This document shows, piece after piece, positions 31,396-35,362 of a stretch of DNA of 35,362 nt. The position numbers and the translations under genes were made by a program. Under the pieces are notes generated by a model. The model saw nothing but the letters and a program-made list of their open reading frames with translations. It was not told the origin of the DNA and did no database searches. Source of the stretch: Chloroflexales bacterium. GTDB taxonomy: Bacteria > Chloroflexota > Chloroflexia > Chloroflexales > Chloroflexaceae. Position 1 is the first letter of the stretch. Each line of letters begins with the position of its first letter. The stretch lies in assembly GCA_022360155.1 (NCBI GenBank), contig JAKSDJ010000725.1, positions 1 to 35,362 on the forward strand, read 5' to 3'.

Positions 31396-32235
31396 CTAAA
31401 GCTCAGACTTCCAACGCGGATAGCTGCCAAATACCTTGAACATACCGGTCTTTTCTCTAATCCGGTCCAATGCCTGGGCTATATGCCTATCAGTACGGTG
31501 ACCATCGACATCGACGAGAAAAATATATTGGCCCAATACTTCCTTCGAGGGACGCGACTCCAGCTTGGTCATATTGATATGGGCTTGCGCAAGTTCCTCC
31601 AGCGCGTCAACCAGAACGCCAGCCCGATCTTCACGAAATCCGAAGCAAAAACTGGTTTTATCACTGCCGGTGGGCAGCGCGTCGTGCTGCGCCAATACGA
31701 TAAAGCGCGTGACATTGCTGAGGTTATCGGCAATGTCGCGGGCCAAAATCTGCGCTCCTGTCAACTCAGCCGCGCGCAGCGTGCTGATGGCCGCCGCCGC
31801 ACGCTCATCGGCAAGGGCCTCGGCGGGCGCGGCGCTATTACTCAACGACGCAACCGTCGCGACTCCGGGCAGACAGCGTTCCACAAAGCGGCGACACTGC
31901 GCCAACGACTGCGGATGTGCGTAGAGAACCTGGATCTGCGAGAGCTTCACTCCTGCTCGCGCCACCAGGTATTGCCGGATCGGGATAACCGTTTCGCCGG
32001 CGATTTGCAGCCGGGTCTCGTGGATCAATAAGTCCAGCGTGAACGTGACACTTCCCTCCAGCAGGTTCTCAATCGGCAACACCCCAACCTGCGCCGCTCC
32101 GGTTTCGATAGCGGTAACGACTGCCGGGATGCTCATCAACGGCAGGTAAGTTGCATCGGGACGATTGTCCGCATAGGCCATCGCCGCTTCTTCGCTAAAG
32201 GTGCCCGGCGGACCAAGATAAGCAATTGTTTGCAT
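31396..32235 (-). CDS. pheA: prephenate dehydratase
   Basis: The 279-residue enzyme converts prephenate to phenylpyruvate in phenylalanine synthesis. The catalytic domain (about 1-180) starts TIAYLGPPGTFSEEAA, contains VGVLPIENLLEGSV and ends in NVTRFIVLA, with the conserved Thr-Arg-Phe. The C-terminal ACT domain (about 195-275) has DRAGVLVDALEELAQAHINMTKLESRPSK, including the ESRP motif of phenylalanine binding, so feedback inhibition is expected. No chorismate mutase domain is fused. ATG 32235 fits the family; an upstream in-frame start lies in the hairpin region and is rejected. No ribosome site is visible. It is 67 bases after leuA. Confidence 0.95.
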   Translation of the reverse strand: MQTIAYLGPPGTFSEEAAMAYADNRPDATYLPLMSIPAVVTAIETGAAQVGVLPIENLLEGSVTFTLDLLIHETRLQIAGETVIPIRQYLVARAGVKLSQIQVLYAHPQSLAQCRRFVERCLPGVATVASLSNSAAPAEALADERAAAAISTLRAAELTGAQILARDIADNLSNVTRFIVLAQHDALPTGSDKTSFCFGFREDRAGVLVDALEELAQAHINMTKLESRPSKEVLGQYIFLVDVDGHRTDRHIAQALDRIREKTGMFKVFGSYPRWKSEL

Positions 32236-32264
32236 ACGCACAACACGGTGCTTGAAACGTAGCG

Positions 32265-32300
32265 CAAACAGCGTAAACACAGCATCGCTTACGCTGTTTG
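32265..32300 (-). terminator. perfect 12-base hairpin between leuA and pheA
   Basis: CAAACAGCGTAA (32265-32276) and TTACGCTGTTTG (32289-32300) are perfect reverse complements with a 12-base loop. It begins two bases after the leuA stop codon on the minus strand. No U-run follows, so it may attenuate or protect the mRNA end rather than end transcription fully. Confidence 0.55.
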
Positions 32301-32302
32301 GC

Positions 32303-34003
32303 TCACTCGCCTTTACCCAGCGTACTCATACCGAACATATCCACGGCGTAGACCGGCGCATCCTTGTCATAGCCGGCGGCATAGGCGGCTGCTTCGGCTT
32401 TGATTCGTTCCTGGCGCGCGGCAAGCATTTTGTTCAGCGCCCCCATGTAGGCTGCCGCCGCCGCGACAATGGTATCCATATTGACGCCATAGCCGCTAAA
32501 AATGGCGGGGCCGCGCCGTCCAATACCATTCTGAACGCCCTTCTTGCCGCCGTTTTCGGTCACGCCCTGCTCACGGATGCGAACCGTCACCTCAGCAACC
32601 GCATCAAGACCTTCGGTAATCGCGTTGATCGAAAACTCTATCAGCTCATTCGGGCGCTGCACAACCCGGTTGATCGCTTTGTAGACAGCATCGACTGGGC
32701 CAGTGCCGTGGGCGCTATCGGTACGAATCTGTCCGTCGGGGCAACGCAGCCGAACCGTCGCAGCCGGCGTCATGCTCGTTCCACTGGTAAATTGGACGTG
32801 TTCGAGTGTATAAATTTCGGGCGTGTGTTGAGTCTCACCCGCGATCAGCGCTTCGATGTCGCGGTCATCCACGATTTTCTTCTTGTCGCATAGATCTTTG
32901 AAGCGGGCGAAGACATGCTGAAAATCCTCGTCGTTAAGCTGGTAGCCCATTTCCTCGACATGCTTGCGGAAGGCATGGCGACCACTGTGCTTGCCCATAA
33001 CCAGCAAATTGCCATCAAGGCCCACCGTTTCCGCATTCATGATTTCGTAAGTCATACGGTTCTTTAGGACGCCATCCTGATGGATTCCCGATTCATGGGC
33101 AAAAGCGTTCGCCCCGACGACCGCCTTGTTCGGCGGCACAGGCACACCAATAAAGGTGCTGACCATACGGCTGCTCCGGGCTAGCTCTTGAGTATCGATC
33201 TGAGTACGCACGTTGTAAAACTGGGCGCGGGTGTGGAGCGCCATCACCACTTCTTCGAGCGAAGCATTCCCAGCCCGTTCACCAATACCGTTGATGGTAC
33301 ACTCGATCTGGCGCGCTCCAGCGTGAACACCAGCCAAACTGTTAGCGACGGCAAGGCCCAGGTCATCATGGCAATGGGTCGAGATCACAACGTGTTCAGC
33401 ACCAGGAACACGCCTGCGAATATTGGCGATCATCGCGCCATATTCCTCTGGGGTCGCGTAGCCGACCGTATCGGGAATATTGAGCGTCGTGGCGCCTTCT
33501 GCAACAGCAGCCGCTAAAACCTGGTGCATAAACTCGGGGTCGGAGCGACTAGCGTCCATCGGCGAGAACTCAACGTCGTTGCAGAGTGACCGGGCATAGC
33601 GAACCATCTTACGCGCCCGCTGCAACACTTCTTCGCGCGAGGAGCGCAACTGGTGTTCGATATGGATGTCAGATGTGGAAAGAAATGTATGGATGCGCTT
33701 TTTGGCAGCCGGCTGGATGGCGGCCCAGGCTTTGTCAATATCGTCTTGGTTGGCCCGCGCCAGCGCCGCAATGACGGGCCCATCCGCCGTACCGACCTCG
33801 CGGGCGATTTCGTGGACTGCGGCCCAATCGCCGGGCGACGCGGCAGGAAACCCGGATTCGATAATATCTACGCGCAAACGCGCGAGCTGACGTGCAACTT
33901 CCAATTTCTCTTCCAGCGTCATCGTACATCCCGGCGACTGTTCGCCGTCGCGCAGGGTAGTGTCGAAGATACGTACATGATCCTCGCCTACATGGGGTTC
34001 CAT
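32303..34003 (-). CDS. leuA: 2-isopropylmalate synthase
   Basis: The 566-residue enzyme condenses acetyl-CoA with 2-oxoisovalerate, the first committed step to leucine. The barrel domain starts [20 protein letters not shown], with [42 protein letters not shown] and [16 protein letters not shown]. The linker holds [17 protein letters not shown] and [12 protein letters not shown]. The C-terminal regulatory domain (about 410-535) includes [13 protein letters not shown] and [16 protein letters not shown], so leucine feedback is expected. It is somewhat longer than usual, with an Ala-rich tail of about 40 residues. ATG 34003 has AGGAG ten bases upstream. It follows ilvC by 125 bases that contain a hairpin. 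Confidence 0.96.
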   Translation of the reverse strand: MEPHVGEDHVRIFDTTLRDGEQSPGCTMTLEEKLEVARQLARLRVDIIESGFPAASPGDWAAVHEIAREVGTADGPVIAALARANQDDIDKAWAAIQPAAKKRIHTFLSTSDIHIEHQLRSSREEVLQRARKMVRYARSLCNDVEFSPMDASRSDPEFMHQVLAAAVAEGATTLNIPDTVGYATPEEYGAMIANIRRRVPGAEHVVISTHCHDDLGLAVANSLAGVHAGARQIECTINGIGERAGNASLEEVVMALHTRAQFYNVRTQIDTQELARSSRMVSTFIGVPVPPNKAVVGANAFAHESGIHQDGVLKNRMTYEIMNAETVGLDGNLLVMGKHSGRHAFRKHVEEMGYQLNDEDFQHVFARFKDLCDKKKIVDDRDIEALIAGETQHTPEIYTLEHVQFTSGTSMTPAATVRLRCPDGQIRTDSAHGTGPVDAVYKAINRVVQRPNELIEFSINAITEGLDAVAEVTVRIREQGVTENGGKKGVQNGIGRRGPAIFSGYGVNMDTIVAAAAAYMGALNKMLAARQERIKAEAAAYAAGYDKDAPVYAVDMFGMSTLGKGE

Positions 34004-34060
34004 ATCGGTATTGCTCCTTAACGCTACACAAACGACACGTTACAAACTATACGTTTAGCT

Positions 34061-34085
34061 CCCGTGCGCGGGAAGCGCACACGGG
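34061..34085 (-). terminator. GC-rich hairpin between ilvC and leuA
   Basis: CCCGTGCGC (34061-34069) pairs with GCGC-AC-ACGGG (34075-34085) through nine base pairs with a two-base bulge and a five-base loop. There is no U-run after it on the minus strand. It may set the relative mRNA levels of ilvC and leuA. Confidence 0.4.
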
Positions 34086-34128
34086 AATATAGATGGACAT
34101 CTCAAACTGAGCTAGCGGCTATTTTTCA

Positions 34129-35163
34129 TCAGGCGCCGCCCTGGCCTGGTTCGACTTCCCGCGGGTTGACGAACGGCATCATCCGCCGCAGTTCACGTCC
34201 GACTTGCTCGATCGGATGCTCGATATCTTTGCGCCGCAATGTATTGAAGCGCGGGCGGCCTTGGTGGTTCTCTTCGATCCATTCTTCGGCAAACGCACCG
34301 CTCTGGATATCGGCCAGCAGTTGCCGCATCGTCGATCGGATCTCCTCGTTGATGATCTGCGGGCCGGCGGCGTAATCACCATATTCCGCCGTATCACTGA
34401 CCGAATAGCGCATATAATTCAGGCCGCCCTGATAGAACAGATCAACGATCAGCTTGAGTTCGTGCATACACTCGAAGTAGGCCACTTCCGGTTGATAGCC
34501 CGCCTCGATCAGCGTCTCGAAGCCCGCCTTGACCAGCGCACTGACGCCCCCGCACAATACCGCCTGTTCGCCGACCCGATCGGTCTCTGTTTCTTCGGCA
34601 AAGGTCGTCTTGAGCACTCCGGCACGGGTGCAGCCTAAGCCCTTGGCATAGGCTAGCGCATCTTCGAAGGCGCCGCCGGTCGAGTCTTGCTCGACCGCGA
34701 TCAACGCCGGCACGCCGCCATCCTGCGTATAGACCTCACGCACGCGATGGCCGGGGGCTTTTGGCGCAACCATGCTGACATCAATGCCTTTCGGCGGGAT
34801 GATCTGCCCAAAACGAATATTGAAGCCATGCGCGAACATAAGCGTTTTGCCCGCTTCCATATGCGGTGCAATATGGTCGCGATAGATATCGGCCTGACCA
34901 ATATCCGGTGTCAGGATCATAATGACTTGGGCATCGCGAGCAGCATCTCCCACAGTCTGTGCGGTAAGCCCTGCTGCTTCGACCTTGGCCCAACTCTTGC
35001 TGCCGGCATAAAGACCGACCCGCACATCTAAGCCGCTATCTTTGAGGTTCATCGCGTGGGCATGGCCCTGGCTGCCAAAGCCAATAATTGCGATTGGCTT
35101 GTTTTGTAACCGCTCCAGATCCGCCTGCTTATCGTAAAAAAGCTCTGCCACAATATCCTCCAT
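34129..35163 (-). CDS. ilvC: ketol-acid reductoisomerase
   Basis: The 344-residue class I enzyme rearranges and reduces acetolactate or acetohydroxybutyrate with NADPH and Mg2+. The Rossmann domain has [21 protein letters not shown] (in parts, about 24-43). The cofactor loop [13 protein letters not shown] has two serines placed to bind the NADPH phosphate. [11 protein letters not shown] and the knotted C-terminal domain follow, with [14 protein letters not shown] and [19 protein letters not shown] for metal binding. ATG 35163 is chosen: the longer frame adds 29 residues that overlap the end of ilvN and are not family-like. No strong ribosome site is seen, so coupling to ilvN, 46 bases upstream, may matter. 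Confidence 0.96.
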   Translation of the reverse strand: MEDIVAELFYDKQADLERLQNKPIAIIGFGSQGHAHAMNLKDSGLDVRVGLYAGSKSWAKVEAAGLTAQTVGDAARDAQVIMILTPDIGQADIYRDHIAPHMEAGKTLMFAHGFNIRFGQIIPPKGIDVSMVAPKAPGHRVREVYTQDGGVPALIAVEQDSTGGAFEDALAYAKGLGCTRAGVLKTTFAEETETDRVGEQAVLCGGVSALVKAGFETLIEAGYQPEVAYFECMHELKLIVDLFYQGGLNYMRYSVSDTAEYGDYAAGPQIINEEIRSTMRQLLADIQSGAFAEEWIEENHQGRPRFNTLRRKDIEHPIEQVGRELRRMMPFVNPREVEPGQGGA

Positions 35164-35209
35164 ATATCGAAAACCGAGGCTTGAGTCGTCTTTGCTCAAT
35201 CCGCAGCCC

Positions 35210-35362
35210 TTAGTTAAGCGCCGTTGCCAAATGCCCGTTGGTCTCGACATATTCCGATGCCTGATGCGTACGTGAACCGCGCACCATAGCGATCCGACCA
35301 GTCCGCATCATTTCCTTGACCCCAAAAGACCGGACGACCTCGATAAAGTTTTCGACCTTCGA
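35210..35362 (-). CDS. ilvN: acetolactate synthase small subunit, C-terminal part (cut by window edge)
   Basis: The minus-strand frame from the window edge to TAA at 35210-35212 encodes 50 residues, including [21 protein letters not shown] and RIAMVRGS (given in parts), matching the end of the IlvN/IlvH regulatory subunit, where the family usually reads FIDLLRPFGI.E..RTG..AM.RG. This subunit confers valine feedback on acetolactate synthase. Its place just before ilvC supports the call; ilvB is expected beyond the window. Confidence 0.85.
   Translation of the reverse strand, partial: SKVENFIEVVRSFGVKEMMRTGRIAMVRGSRTHQASEYVETNGHLATALN

Overview
The window looks like a chromosomal segment from a member of the Chloroflexota, probably the Chloroflexales or a relative. 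This is an inference from gene content and protein style: an AAA/TPR protein opening with a motif I associate with Chloroflexota class III cyclases, a CbiM fused to a PDGLE tail, a three-subunit transhydrogenase, and an ilv-leu cluster containing cimA. No rRNA, tRNA, CRISPR array, insertion sequence, phage gene or origin was recognised. Genes are mostly dense and intact, with four gaps longer than 300 bases.

Layout. Bases 1-7681 (+) carry a possible gene tail, a DUF4388 protein, cytidylate kinase, a double PH-domain membrane protein, a large exported membrane protein, an ABC ATPase with no visible permease, and a small membrane protein. Bases 7975-10472 (-) hold a primary-type sigma factor with a clear terminator, and a polyprenyl diphosphate synthase with a strong promoter. 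Bases 11157-12682 (+) are an ECF sigma/RskA-type anti-sigma pair, meeting an Eis-like acetyltransferase tail to tail with overlapping stop codons. Bases 14054-16881 (-) form a metal-resistance operon: an ArsR/SmtB-type zinc sensor, a His-rich CDF exporter, a Fur-family regulator and a CPBP membrane protease. The last three are joined by two 4-base ATGA overlaps, and the operon starts at a consensus promoter overlapped by an SmtB-like operator. Diverging from it (17158-19862, +) is an ECF-type Co/Ni transporter, cbiMQO. Bases 19994-22857 (-) encode the proton-translocating transhydrogenase pntAa-pntAb-pntB. Bases 23193-25880 (-) encode a large AAA/TPR protein that looks like a cyclase fusion lacking its cyclase. 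Bases 26064-35362 (-) are a branched-chain amino acid cluster read ilvN (3' end), ilvC, leuA, pheA, a cysteine-free thioredoxin-reductase-like flavoprotein, a possible 29-residue peptide, cimA, leuC and leuD.

How they fit together. IlvN (with an IlvB expected outside the window) and IlvC serve valine and isoleucine synthesis. LeuA feeds leucine synthesis and CimA makes citramalate, so isoleucine can be built from pyruvate without threonine. LeuCD can act in both branches, but leuB is not in the window. The zinc operon unites a metal-excess sensor, an exporter and a second metalloregulator, beside a divergent metal importer. I see no single unmistakably new system. The most interesting leads are the coupled ArsR-CDF-Fur-CPBP operon with its operator, the cysteine-free TrxR-like protein, the cyclase-less AAA/TPR protein, the small peptide before cimA, and several long inverted repeats in regulatory positions.
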